From assembly GCA_944333375.1 (NCBI GenBank), contig CALVKX010000028.1:1-14189 (forward strand): DNA of 14,189 nucleotides, given 5' to 3'. This document shows positions 1-7,167 of the stretch, one piece after another. The notes below the pieces were generated by a model. That model was not told the origin of the DNA, searched no databases, and saw nothing but the letters and a program-made list of their open reading frames with translations. Positions within the stretch are counted from its first letter, which is position 1, and the number at the start of each line of letters is the position of its first letter. Origin of the DNA: an uncultured Eubacteriales bacterium. GTDB taxonomy: Bacteria > Bacillota_A > Clostridia > Christensenellales > Aristaeellaceae. The position numbers and the translations under genes are program-made.

Positions 1-1
1 G

Positions 2-91
2 GGCGCGATGCTGATGCCCGGCAACCAGAAGCTTAAGAAGCAGGCGCAAAAGCAGATGGACAAGCTGGTTCGAATGGCCAAGATGTGGTAA
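2..91 (+). CDS. C-terminal tail of an unidentified protein (5' end outside window)
   Basis: An open frame enters from the left edge and ends at TAA 89-91. It gives 29 residues, ending in a lysine/glutamine-rich amphipathic stretch and the terminal residues MAKMW. The tail is strongly basic (many K, Q, M) and could be the end of a small soluble or membrane-associated protein. In Bacillus-type genomes a PRC-barrel protein often precedes the AI-2E permease, but nothing visible here proves that identity. The frame is supported by its clean stop just before a hairpin and the next gene. Function is unknown. Confidence 0.5.
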   Translation, partial: GAMLMPGNQKLKKQAQKQMDKLVRMAKMW

Positions 92-139
92 GCCTTTCCG
101 GGCGGCGTCACGTGAAACGGGCGCCGCCCGCATAGGCTT
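90..139 (+). terminator. Long GC-rich hairpin between two genes, terminator-like or attenuator
   Basis: A nine-base-pair stem (CGGGCGGCG 99-107 with CGCCGCCCG 122-130) is flanked by an outer six-base-pair stem (AAGCCT 90-95 with AGGCTT 134-139). The outer stem begins inside the stop codon of the upstream gene. The loop contains the perfect palindrome TCACGTGA (108-115). Only three Ts follow, so it is a weak intrinsic terminator at best. It could instead be an mRNA-stabilising or attenuating structure in front of the AI-2E gene. Confidence 0.45.
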
Positions 140-158
140 TGCGGAAGGGAGCGGCGTC

Positions 159-1190
159 ATGCAGCAGAAAATCGCGGGCGTGCCCTATGCGCGCCTGCTG
201 TGGGCGGCGGCGGCGCTGGGCGTGATCTACTGGGCGCGGGAGCTGATCTGGCAGGCGGCGATTCAGCTTTTTCTGGGGATGCTGGTGGCGCTGGCGGCGC
301 TGCCGGTGATGAAGCGGCTGGAAAAGCGGCTCTCGCCCGGCCTGGCCGCCTCGCTTTCCATGACGGGCCTGAGCGCGCTTGCGCTTTCGGCCGTTTTCCT
401 TCTGGCCCCGGCGCTGATCTCCCAGGGCCGGCAGCTCCTGTCCATGCTGCCGTCGCTGATGGCCTCGGCGGAGGCGCTCGTGGGTCAGGCGCAGCGCTGG
501 CTTTCGCAAAACGGGGTTGCGCTGGACGAAGGGACGATCCTCACCCGCGGCCAGGAGGCGCTGAGCGCGGCCGCGCCGGCCGCGATGGCCTGGGTGGGTA
601 ATGTGGCGGGGAGCGTGGGCAAGTGGATGCTGGCGCCCCTGTTCGGGTTTTATTTTCTGCGCGATCGCAGGCGCATCGCCCAATGGCTGCTGTCTTTGGT
701 CCCGGTGGAGAAACGGGAGGTGACGGTGCAGATTCTGCGCGAGATGCGCCGCGAGACGGCGGGCTATCTGCGCGGGCAGCTCATGGTGTCGGCGGTCGTG
801 GGCGCGCTGACGGCCGTGGGGCTTCTTTTTTGCGGGGTCCCGGCGTGGCTCCTGCTCGGCGCGGCCATGGGCGTGCTGGAGCTGATCCCCTATGTGGGGC
901 CGTTTCTGGGCGGGGTGCTGGTGGCGCTGTTCTCCCTGCCGGGCGGGCTGGCGCGCACGCTGTGGGCGCTGGGCGTGGTGATCGTGGTGCAGCAGCTCGA
1001 GGGCGGCATGCTCTCGCCTCAGCTCATGAGCGACGCTACCCGGCTGCATCCCGTGGCGGTGGTGCTGTGCGTGATGCTCGGCGGCGCGGCGGGCGGCGTG
1101 GGCGGCATATTGCTGTCGGTGCCGCTTTTGCTGTGTGCGCGCGCGGCGCTGAGGGTCGTGGGCCTTCACCGCAGGCAAGAAGGACAGTAA
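159..1190 (+). CDS. AI-2E family (TqsA/PerM-type) membrane permease
   Basis: The 343-residue product is a polytopic membrane protein of the AI-2E transporter family (B. subtilis YrrI, E. coli TqsA/PerM). The family is usually about 350 residues with 7-8 membrane segments. Visible features are an N-terminal pair of hydrophobic helices, a soluble amphipathic middle (about residues 90-180), and the family hallmark ELIPYVGPFLGG near residues 240-251, followed by further membrane helices. Members have been linked to AI-2 export or Na+/H+ exchange; the substrate here cannot be told. ATG 159 is chosen because GGAAGGGAG lies at 143-151, seven bases upstream. In Firmicutes this gene commonly precedes alaS and ireB; here ireB follows directly, but behind its own promoter. 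Confidence 0.88.
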   Translation: MQQKIAGVPYARLLWAAAALGVIYWARELIWQAAIQLFLGMLVALAALPVMKRLEKRLSPGLAASLSMTGLSALALSAVFLLAPALISQGRQLLSMLPSLMASAEALVGQAQRWLSQNGVALDEGTILTRGQEALSAAAPAAMAWVGNVAGSVGKWMLAPLFGFYFLRDRRRIAQWLLSLVPVEKREVTVQILREMRRETAGYLRGQLMVSAVVGALTAVGLLFCGVPAWLLLGAAMGVLELIPYVGPFLGGVLVALFSLPGGLARTLWALGVVIVVQQLEGGMLSPQLMSDATRLHPVAVVLCVMLGGAAGGVGGILLSVPLLLCARAALRVVGLHRRQEGQ

Positions 1191-1206
1191 AAAACACAGC
1201 AAACGC

Positions 1207-1235
1207 TTTGCAAAGGCGGGAAGTTGGTGTATAAT
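1207..1235 (+). promoter_or_regulatory. SigA-type promoter of the ireB-ruvX operon
   Basis: A perfect -10 box TATAAT lies at 1230-1235, with a -35 candidate TTTGCA at 1207-1212 (17-base spacer) or TTGCAA at 1208-1213 (16-base spacer), each matching four of six consensus bases. It sits in the only AT-rich part of the 85-base gap, and the ireB start lies about 40 bases downstream behind a GGGGAGGA ribosome site (1260-1267, with 8 bases before the ATG). Confidence 0.75.
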
Positions 1236-1275
1236 GATTTCTGTATCACCTCTATGTTAGGGGAGGAATTGGCTT

Positions 1276-1536
1276 ATGAACGAAATGAATGGAACGACGA
1301 AGTTCTCGCCCGTGGTGGAGGGGGGAAACGACGCCAGCACCATCCTTTCGCATGTATACCGCGCCCTGCAGGCCAAGGGCTATGATCCCGTCACCCAGCT
1401 GGTGGGCTACCTGATCTCCGGCGACCCCACCTATATCACCAGCTACGGCCAGGCCCGCAGCATGATCTGCCGCCTGGAGCGCGACGAGATCATGGAGGAG
1501 CTGGTCCGGGTCTATCTTCAGGGGTTGGACGGCTGA
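1276..1536 (+). CDS. IreB family regulatory phosphoprotein (DUF965)
   Basis: The 86-residue product is a full-length match to the IreB/YrzL (DUF965/UPF0297) family. Family patterns are [12 protein letters not shown], the segment with [12 protein letters not shown], and [13 protein letters not shown] near the C-terminus. In Enterococcus faecalis IreB is a substrate of the Ser/Thr kinase IreK, phosphorylated on N-terminal threonines, and is a negative regulator of cephalosporin resistance. Two threonines (T7, T8) are present here in the flexible N-terminus. It is the first gene behind the 1207-1235 promoter, and its TGA lies one base before the ruvX ATG, so the two are co-translated. The kinase and phosphatase genes are not in the window. 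Confidence 0.93.
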   Translation: MNEMNGTTKFSPVVEGGNDASTILSHVYRALQAKGYDPVTQLVGYLISGDPTYITSYGQARSMICRLERDEIMEELVRVYLQGLDG

Positions 1537-1537
1537 G

Positions 1538-1966
1538 ATGGCGGGCAGGATCGTCGCGCTGGACGTGGGCGATGTGCGCATCGGCGTGGCCGTGAGCGAC
1601 CCCACCGGCACCATCGCCCAGCCGCTGGAGGTCTACCGCCGCGTGGGCTACGGCCCGGACAGCCGCTACGTGGCGGCGCTGTGCGAGCGCTTCGCGTGCC
1701 GCGAGGTGCTGCTGGGCCTGCCGCTCAATATGGACGGCAGCGTCGGGCCGCAGGCGCAAAAGGTCATGGATTTTGGAAACGTGCTGGAAAAGGCGGGCCT
1801 TTCGGTCCGCTATCAGGACGAACGGCTGACCACCGTCACGGCCGAGGCCGTGCTCATCGATTCGGGCGTGCAGCGCCGGGAGCGCAGGCAGCACGTGGAT
1901 AAGCTGGCCGCCACGGTCATACTGGAACAATGGCTGGCCTCCGAGGGCCGGCGGAAAGAGGAATGA
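1538..1966 (+). CDS. ruvX: RuvX/YqgF family protein, putative pre-16S rRNA nuclease
   Basis: The 142-residue protein has all YqgF landmarks: the N-terminal RNase H-fold strand ALDVGDVRIGVAVSD with the first catalytic aspartate, the GLPLNMDGSVG loop in the middle, DERLTTVTA, and the C-terminal HVDKLAATVILEQWL helix containing the last acidic residue. YqgF has been shown in E. coli to act in 5' maturation of 16S rRNA and was earlier predicted to be a Holliday junction resolvase. Its length is normal for the family. It is tightly coupled on both sides, one base after ireB and overlapping the next gene by an ATGA junction (1963-1966). Confidence 0.94.
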   Translation: MAGRIVALDVGDVRIGVAVSDPTGTIAQPLEVYRRVGYGPDSRYVAALCERFACREVLLGLPLNMDGSVGPQAQKVMDFGNVLEKAGLSVRYQDERLTTVTAEAVLIDSGVQRRERRQHVDKLAATVILEQWLASEGRRKEE

Positions 1967-2295
1967 GCATGCAGGACAACGAAAACCTGGTCCAGCTTCA
2001 GGACGAGAACGGAAAGGACGTCAACTTCGAGCACCTCATGACCATCGAGCATGAGGGCAGCTATTACGTGGTGCTGGAGGCCACCGAGGACACCGACGAC
2101 TGCAAGGAGGGCGAGGCCATCATCCTCAAGATCATCCGCGACGAGGCCAGCGACGAGGACGTCTACGCCACCATCGAGGACGAGGCGGAGTTCAACGCCG
2201 TCTTTGACAAGTGCATGGCCGCCATGGAGGAGGAGGACGAGGCCGCCGCGCTGGAGATGGAAGCGGTGGACCTGGACGGGGACGAAGAGGAGTAA
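1963..2295 (+). CDS. DUF1292 family acidic protein (YrzB-like)
   Basis: This 110-residue, strongly acidic protein has the DUF1292 core: an N-terminal acidic segment, two predicted strands around HLMTIEHEGSYYVVLEA, a DDCKEGEAIILKI segment, and a C-terminal acidic helix. No biochemical function is established for the family; it commonly follows ruvX in Firmicutes. The start is set at ATG 1963, which overlaps the ruvX stop and has AAAGAGG at 1955-1961. ATG 1969 is equally possible. The longer reading from ATG 1930 lies inside ruvX and adds residues not expected in the family. The very acidic C-terminus (residues about 85-110) is longer than in many homologues. Confidence 0.85.
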   Translation: MSMQDNENLVQLQDENGKDVNFEHLMTIEHEGSYYVVLEATEDTDDCKEGEAIILKIIRDEASDEDVYATIEDEAEFNAVFDKCMAAMEEEDEAAALEMEAVDLDGDEEE

Positions 2296-2298
2296 GCG

Positions 2299-2844
2299 AT
2301 GCCGAGGCTTTTGGGAGAGCGCGTGATGCTGCGCGAATACAGGGCCGAGGACATCGGTGACATCCGCAAATGGGTCAACGACGCGCAGACCACCCGCTAC
2401 CTCTCCACGCGCTTCTGGCCCGCCCAGAGCCTGGCCGACAGCGAGGAATTCCTCGCCCGGATGCTCAGGACAGGGCACGACGCCTACAATTTTGTCATCG
2501 CCTCCCGCGAGGATGAACGCTACCTCGGCCAGCTCGACATGTTCCGGGTGGACTGGCGGCTGCGCTGCGGGGAGCTGGGCATGGTCATCGCCGGCGAGAC
2601 CGACCGCGGCCAGGGCCTGGGCACGGAGGCGCTGGGGCTGATGCAGGCGTTCGCGTTCCAGACGCTGGGCCTGGAGCGCCTGGAGCTGGAGGTGCACACG
2701 CAAAACCTCGCCGCCCGCCGCTGCTACGAAAAGGCCGGCTTTACGCTCGAGGGCGTCAGGCGCCACGCCTTTTACAGCGACGGACGCTTCTGCGACGTGG
2801 CCATGCTCAGCGTCCTCAGGGACGAATACCTCGGCCGCGCATGA
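2299..2844 (+). CDS. GNAT family N-acetyltransferase (RimJ/RimL type)
   Basis: The 181-residue product starts with the RimJ/RimL-type pattern LLGERVMLREYRAEDI. It has the acetyl-CoA binding motif A with R-G-Q-G-L-G-T-E (about residues 104-111) and a typical C-terminal segment with AARRCYEKAGFTLEGVRRHAF, followed by a YSDGRFCDVAMLSVLRDEY ending. Such enzymes acetylate protein N-termini, antibiotics or small metabolites; the substrate cannot be inferred. The ATG lies three bases after the DUF1292 stop, with GAGGAG from the end of that gene as ribosome site, so it is the fourth gene of the ireB operon. A strong terminator follows. Confidence 0.88.
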   Translation: MPRLLGERVMLREYRAEDIGDIRKWVNDAQTTRYLSTRFWPAQSLADSEEFLARMLRTGHDAYNFVIASREDERYLGQLDMFRVDWRLRCGELGMVIAGETDRGQGLGTEALGLMQAFAFQTLGLERLELEVHTQNLAARRCYEKAGFTLEGVRRHAFYSDGRFCDVAMLSVLRDEYLGRA

Positions 2845-2873
2845 CACGGCGCGCAGAAAACCGGCATATCGTG

Positions 2874-2909
2874 AACCATCCCGGACCCGCGGGTCAGGGA
2901 TGGTTTTTT
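2874..2909 (+). terminator. Strong rho-independent terminator after the GNAT gene
   Basis: AACCATCCC (2874-2882) pairs with GGGATGGTT (2897-2905). After a single G-A mismatch the hairpin continues with GACCC (2884-2888) against GGGTC (2891-2895). A run of six Ts (2904-2909) closes it. It cleanly ends the ireB operon. Confidence 0.92.
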
Positions 2910-2936
2910 GTCATGCGCCGGGAGCGTGGACAGGGA

Positions 2937-2966
2937 TTGACTTTGATACCCGCTTTCGGATAGAAT
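2937..2966 (+). promoter_or_regulatory. SigA-type promoter of the aspartate kinase gene
   Basis: TTGACT (2937-2942, five of six consensus bases) is followed after 18 bases by TAGAAT (2961-2966, five of six). It is located between the strong terminator and the aspartate kinase start, giving a leader of roughly 45 bases. Confidence 0.78.
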
Positions 2967-3018
2967 ATATCTTTGTGAGGACTTTGAGCCTCCTAACGGC
3001 CGGGAGGGAACATCGACC

Positions 3019-4350
3019 ATGGGAAAGATCGTGGCCAAATTCGGCGGCAGCTCGCTTTCGGATGCGGGCCAGTTTCAGAAGGTCAGGCAGATCATCGAAA
3101 TGGACGCGCGCCGCTGCTATGTGGTGCCCAGCGCCCCCGGAAGGCGCTTTGACGGCGATGAAAAGGTGACCGATCTCTTGTACCGCACGTATCATCTCCA
3201 CCGGGAGGGAAAGGATTTTTCGCCGGCCTTCGCGCCCGTGCGGGAGCGCTTTATGTCCATCGCCTCGGAGCTGGGGCTGGCGGTGGACATAAAGGCGCAT
3301 CTGGACGAGATCGAGCGTGAGATTCGCTCCGGGGCCAGCGAGGATTTCTGCGCCAGCCGCGGGGAGTACTTAAACGGCCTGCTGCTTGCGGACTATCTGG
3401 GCTTTTGCTTTCTGGACCCCAAGGACTTCATCTTCTTTTCCGCGGACGGGACCTTTGACAGCGAGCGGACCAACACCACGCTGGCAGAGCTGCTCTCCAG
3501 GACGGAGCGGGCCGTGATCCCCGGCTTCTACGGCAGCGGGGCGGACGGACGCATCCATACCTTCTCCCGCGGCGGCAGCGACGTTTCCGGCGCCATTGTC
3601 GCCCGCGCCGCCTATGCCGACATGTACGAGAACTGGACCGACGTGAGCGGCTTCCTCATGGCCGACCCGCACGTCGTTCCCGGCGCCCGGGCCATTCGCA
3701 GCGTCACCTACCGCGAGCTGCGCGAGCTGTCCTACATGGGCGCGACCGTGCTGCACGAGGACAGCGTCTTTCCCGTGCACCGCGCGGGCATCCCCACCAA
3801 TATCCGCAATACCAACGCCCCCTTTGAGCGCGGGACGCTCATTACCCATGGCCCGGTGGAGGAGAAGAATCCCTTCGTCATCACCGGCATCGCGGGCAAG
3901 CTTGGCTTCAGCGTCATCTCCGTGGAGAAGGCCATGATGAACAGCGAGCACGGCTTCGGCCGGCGCGTGCTGCAGGCGGTGGAGGAAAACGGGCTTTCCT
4001 TCGAGCACCTGCCCACGGGCATCGACACCATGTGCGTGGTGCTCTCCACCGCGGAGCTCGAACCGGTGCGGGAGCGGGTGGTCAACCGCATCATGGAGCT
4101 CACCGAGCCCGACACCTTGACGATCCATGACAACATGGGCATCATCGCCACCGTGGGCCGCGGCATGATCCACAACCCCGGCACCGCCGCGAGGCTGTTT
4201 TCGGCGCTGAGCCGCGAGCATGTCAACGTGCGCATGATCGACCAGGGCAGCAGCGAGCTGAGCATCCTCGTGGGCGTGGACAGCGCCGACTTTCAGCCCG
4301 CCATCCGCGCGATCTATCATGAGTTTGTCAAAGACGGGCAGACCTGCTGA
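3019..4350 (+). CDS. Aspartate kinase (monofunctional, two ACT domains)
   Basis: The 443-residue enzyme phosphorylates L-aspartate with ATP, the first step toward lysine, diaminopimelate (peptidoglycan), threonine and methionine. The N-terminal amino-acid-kinase domain opens with KFGGSS (residues 7-12) and has the nucleotide/substrate segment R-G-G-S-D-V-S-G from residue 184 and ENWTDVSGFLMADP. Two C-terminal ACT domains follow, starting near residue 286 (FVITGIAGK) and residue 373 (MGIIATVGRGM), so allosteric feedback by an end product is expected. Length and layout resemble the AKIII-like YclM/ThrD class rather than the alpha/beta DapG/LysC types; the effector cannot be told. The start has GGGAGGG at 3002-3008. 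It has its own promoter and no biosynthetic neighbours. Confidence 0.94.
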   Translation: MGKIVAKFGGSSLSDAGQFQKVRQIIEMDARRCYVVPSAPGRRFDGDEKVTDLLYRTYHLHREGKDFSPAFAPVRERFMSIASELGLAVDIKAHLDEIEREIRSGASEDFCASRGEYLNGLLLADYLGFCFLDPKDFIFFSADGTFDSERTNTTLAELLSRTERAVIPGFYGSGADGRIHTFSRGGSDVSGAIVARAAYADMYENWTDVSGFLMADPHVVPGARAIRSVTYRELRELSYMGATVLHEDSVFPVHRAGIPTNIRNTNAPFERGTLITHGPVEEKNPFVITGIAGKLGFSVISVEKAMMNSEHGFGRRVLQAVEENGLSFEHLPTGIDTMCVVLSTAELEPVRERVVNRIMELTEPDTLTIHDNMGIIATVGRGMIHNPGTAARLFSALSREHVNVRMIDQGSSELSILVGVDSADFQPAIRAIYHEFVKDGQTC

Positions 4351-4383
4351 GCGCGTCCCGCAGAGGATGGAAAGGATGGCTGC

Positions 4384-5967
4384 ATGAAACAACACGCCAA
4401 GGGCAGCGCCTGGCAGTCTCGCGCGCACCGCGTGTGGTTCCGCGCCTGCACGGCCTGTCTGTCCGTATACATCGCCTATGTTACCTACCTCAGCCAGAGC
4501 GGCTTTCTCACCAGCGCGCCCAAAACGCTGGCGGCGCTGTGCGCGTTTTCGCTGCTCAGCGCCGGGCTGTACTGGCTGCTGACCGCCGCCTGCGCCCGCC
4601 TTTCCCCGCGCTCCCCGGCGCCGTGCGAACGCTCCCGCGCATGGGTGTTCTGGGCGGCCCTGGCCCTGTGCGCGGTCATCTTCGGCTGCGCGCTTGCGGC
4701 CTGCTGGCCCGGCGGGGTCAGCTATGACGCCTCCAACCAGTGGCGGCAGGCCCATTGCGGCGAGTTCAACAACTGGCATCCCGTCTTTCATACGCTTCTG
4801 ATCTGGCTGGCGACGCGCGTGTGCGACAGCTACCCCTTCGCGGTAGGCGCGCAGATCGCCGCGTTCTCGCTGGCCATGTCCTATTTGACGGCGACCCTTC
4901 ACCGGCGGGGCGTGCCCGCCTGGCTCGCGCTGGGCGCCCACGCGCTGGTGTGCGCGTCGCTCCCGGTCCGAAACACCCTGATGTATCTGGGCAAGGACAG
5001 CGCCATGACCGCGGGTGTGCTGGTGCTCACGGCCCAGGCCGTCAACATGCTTCATACCCGGGGCGCGTGGCTGGCGCGCCCCCGCAACGCCGCCGCCTTC
5101 GGCCTGACCCTGGCGGCGGTGACGCTTGTGCGCCACAATGCCATTCTATGGACGCTGCCCCTGCTTTTATGCGCGCTGGCCTGCTTTCCGGCGGGGCGCA
5201 GGGGGGCGGCGCTGGCGGCGGCCGCGGCGGCGCTGGCCGTGCTGCTGGTGCGCGGGCCGCTGTACGGCGCGCTGGACGTGGTCTATCCCGACAATACGAC
5301 GGAGGAGAGCGTGGGCGTGCCCATGACCGTCCTGTGGGACATCCGAAGCCAGGACCCCGAGGCGCTGGACGCGGAGACGGCGGCCTTCCTCTCGGAGCTG
5401 GCCCCGGGCAAGGCGTGGCGGGACACCTACCGGCTTCACAGCTACAACAGCATCAAATTCACCTATGACCGCGAGCTGATCGCGCGGCGTTCCCCGGGGG
5501 AGATCCTCTCCATGGCCGCGCGGGCCGCGCTGGCCTCGCCGCGCGTCGCCTTTGAGGCGGTCAACGGCGTGACCGGGCTGGTGTGGGACGTGACCGGCCA
5601 GGGGCGGGGCTATGAGACGGTGCGAAATTCCGGCGACCTGCCAGAGGCGCGCTATGGCCGGGCCACGCTCAACGGGCTGGGCCAGGCGGCGCTGGCGGTG
5701 ATCGACGCGCCGCTGGAATGGGCGCCGGTGAGGTGGCTGACGGAAAACATCGGCGTGCAGCTTCTTTTGATGCTGCTCGTGGCGCTTTGGGCGCTGTACC
5801 GAAGGGGCACGGACGCGCTTTTGCCGGTGCTGCCGGCGCTTGTGTACGACCTGGGCACGATGCTGCTACTGTGCGGGGATGACGCCCGCTTCTTCCAATG
5901 CTCGATGGCCGTGTGCATCCCCTGCGCGCTGGCGCTGATCTACCTTCCCTCACGCAAGGAGGCTTGA
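4384..5967 (+). CDS. DUF6020-type polytopic membrane protein (GT-C-like)
   Basis: The 527-residue product has about ten hydrophobic segments. Between the early helices lies an extracytoplasmic-looking loop, WPGGVSYDASNQWRQA, followed by NWHPVFHT (N130-W-H-P133). That pattern of Pro-Gly, an Asp and a His-Pro ahead of a helix is what I recognise from DUF6020 membrane proteins. These are thought to be related to GT-C glycosyltransferases using lipid-linked sugars. A large soluble stretch (about residues 295-400) with acidic and aromatic residues follows, then the last helices. The activity and substrate are unknown. ATG 4384 has AAAGG eight bases upstream and lies 33 bases after the aspartate kinase, so read-through from that gene is likely. 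Confidence 0.7.
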   Translation: MKQHAKGSAWQSRAHRVWFRACTACLSVYIAYVTYLSQSGFLTSAPKTLAALCAFSLLSAGLYWLLTAACARLSPRSPAPCERSRAWVFWAALALCAVIFGCALAACWPGGVSYDASNQWRQAHCGEFNNWHPVFHTLLIWLATRVCDSYPFAVGAQIAAFSLAMSYLTATLHRRGVPAWLALGAHALVCASLPVRNTLMYLGKDSAMTAGVLVLTAQAVNMLHTRGAWLARPRNAAAFGLTLAAVTLVRHNAILWTLPLLLCALACFPAGRRGAALAAAAAALAVLLVRGPLYGALDVVYPDNTTEESVGVPMTVLWDIRSQDPEALDAETAAFLSELAPGKAWRDTYRLHSYNSIKFTYDRELIARRSPGEILSMAARAALASPRVAFEAVNGVTGLVWDVTGQGRGYETVRNSGDLPEARYGRATLNGLGQAALAVIDAPLEWAPVRWLTENIGVQLLLMLLVALWALYRRGTDALLPVLPALVYDLGTMLLLCGDDARFFQCSMAVCIPCALALIYLPSRKEA

Positions 5968-5972
5968 CAAAG

Positions 5973-6734
5973 GTGCCCCTGACTGCCCATATGTTCCTCG
6001 TCGTATGCCCGCTGGCGCTGCTGGCGGGCTTTGTGGATGCCGTGGCCGGGGGCGGAGGGCTGATCTCGCTGCCCGCCTATTACCTCGCCGGGCTCCCCGC
6101 GAGCACCGCCGCGGGCACCAACAAGCTCTCGGCGACCATGGGGACCACGCTGGCGGTGTATCAATATGGAAGATCGGGGAAAATAGAGGGGCGTATCGGC
6201 CTGTATTCCGGGATCGCGGCGGCTCTGGCCAGCGCGCTGGGCGTGCTGCTGATGAAGCAGATCCCGGACCAGACCGAGCGCGTGCTGGTGATGTGCTGCA
6301 TCCCTGTGGCGGCCATCTTCACCCTGCGCGGGCGGGGCCCAGGCACCGGCGCACGCTCCCTGACGCCCCAGGCCACCATGCTGCTCGCGCTGGCCATCGG
6401 CTGCGGCGTGGGATTCTACGACGGACTGATCGGCCCGGGCACGGGCACATTTCTGATTTTACTTTTTGTTCACATTTTCGGCATGGAGGACGTCCGGGCC
6501 AGCGCAACGGCCAAGGTAACGAACCTGTGCAGCAATCTGGCGGCCCTCACCAGCCTCTTTCTCACCGGCGACGTGCTGTGGCTGCTGGGCCTGCCCGCGG
6601 GCCTGTGCGCCATGCTGGGGGCGGCCGCGGGCAGCCGCCTGACGCTGAAACGGGGCGGGCGGTTCGTGCGCGGAATGATGCTGGGCGTGCTTTTCCTGCT
6701 TCTTGCCAAAATGATTACGGATATGTTACAATAA
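5973..6734 (+). CDS. TSUP family transporter (TauE/SafE, sulfite exporter-like)
   Basis: The 253-residue membrane protein has the internal duplication typical of the TSUP/TauE/SafE family. The first half carries GFVDAVAGGGGLISLPA and TAAGTNKLSATMG; the second half carries GFYDGLIGPGTGTFLIL and ASATAKVTNLCSNLAAL. About seven to eight helices are visible. Family members move sulfite, sulfoacetate or other organosulfur anions; the substrate here is unknown. GTG 5973 is chosen because AAGGAGG (5956-5962) lies ten bases upstream; TTG 5964 is too close to that site and ATG 5991 would clip the first helix. It begins five bases after the preceding gene, and its last codons contain the promoter of the next operon. 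Confidence 0.87.
   Translation: MPLTAHMFLVVCPLALLAGFVDAVAGGGGLISLPAYYLAGLPASTAAGTNKLSATMGTTLAVYQYGRSGKIEGRIGLYSGIAAALASALGVLLMKQIPDQTERVLVMCCIPVAAIFTLRGRGPGTGARSLTPQATMLLALAIGCGVGFYDGLIGPGTGTFLILLFVHIFGMEDVRASATAKVTNLCSNLAALTSLFLTGDVLWLLGLPAGLCAMLGAAAGSRLTLKRGGRFVRGMMLGVLFLLLAKMITDMLQ
6703..6732 (+). promoter_or_regulatory. SigA-type promoter of the anti-sigma/sigma/division operon
   Basis: TTGCCA (6703-6708, five of six) and TACAAT (6727-6732, five of six) are separated by 18 bases. The pair lies within the last codons of the TSUP gene, 31 bases before the ATG at 6764. A transcript starting near 6739 would carry GGAGGT at 6751-6756 as ribosome site, which supports the 6764 start over ATG 6743. 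Confidence 0.65.
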
Positions 6735-6763
6735 AGGTTGCCATGAACATGGAGGTGCGCCGG

Positions 6764-7153
6764 ATGAATCAGATCGATCTTTCCCGCGAGGTGCGGCTCA
6801 TCATTCCCGCCCGGAAGGACTATGTGCTGGTCGCCAGCATGACGCTGTGCGGACTGGGGATGTCGGCCGGGCTCGATATGGAGCTGCTGGGAGATCTGCG
6901 CACCGTGACGTGTGAGTGCGTGGACTGCCTGCTCAACCAGGCCGGGCGTCCCGAGCAAATCCAGGTGAGCGCCCGCGTGGAGGCCGGACGTCTGCATGTG
7001 GGATTTCTCGCCCGGGAGCGCAATCGGACGCAGGCGGGGGATTCGCTGGATCTGGACATCACGCGCGGCGTGCTGGAGACGCTCATGCCCGAGGTCCAAC
7101 TGGAACAGGATGGCGACGGCGTCTACGGCATCGAGTGTTCGATGCCCGTCTAG
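6764..7153 (+). CDS. Anti-sigma factor-like GHKL-fold protein, degenerate ATP site, CxCxxC motif
   Basis: The 129-residue protein resembles RsbW/SpoIIAB kinases in size and layout. It has an N-terminal strand-helix (RLIIPARKDYVLVASMTLCG), a long helix where the N-box should be, and a C-terminal pattern ending in TRGVLETLMPEV that resembles the ATP-lid helix. It lies 14 bases before a sigma factor gene, which fits a sigma-binding role. However, the N-box asparagine is replaced (E51...C55), and no DxGxG box is seen after the second strand. ATP binding and kinase activity are therefore doubtful. Instead three cysteines form C50-x-C52-x-x-C55, with C29 and a C-terminal cysteine also present. ATG 6764 has GGAGGT seven bases upstream. 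The assignment to the anti-sigma family rests on weak similarity plus context. Confidence 0.62.
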   Translation: MNQIDLSREVRLIIPARKDYVLVASMTLCGLGMSAGLDMELLGDLRTVTCECVDCLLNQAGRPEQIQVSARVEAGRLHVGFLARERNRTQAGDSLDLDITRGVLETLMPEVQLEQDGDGVYGIECSMPV

Positions 7154-7167
7154 GAGCGGAGGAAGCC

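Noticed and set aside
108..1202. 364-codon open frame on the minus strand opposite the AI-2E gene
   Set aside because: The translation is almost entirely Arg, His and Gln, typical of a shadow frame; the plus-strand gene has family motifs and a ribosome site.
2910..3018. Lysine riboswitch upstream of aspartate kinase
   Set aside because: The transcribed leader is only about 45 bases, far too short for an L-box, and no L-box helices or terminator are present.
3370..5136. 588-codon open frame on the minus strand
   Set aside because: It lies opposite the aspartate kinase and the DUF6020 gene. Its His/Arg/Gly/Ala-rich translation is the usual shadow of GC-rich coding DNA, and no ribosome site or family motif is seen.
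5898..5972. Upstream extension of the TSUP gene from ATG 5898
   Set aside because: It overlaps the end of the DUF6020 gene and adds non-hydrophobic residues unlike the family; AAGGAGG at 5956-5962 fits GTG 5973.
6005..6763. Long upstream extension of the anti-sigma-like frame through the TSUP gene
   Set aside because: The extra sequence is an out-of-frame reading of TSUP; GGAGGT at 6751-6756 and the promoter at 6703-6732 place the start at 6764.
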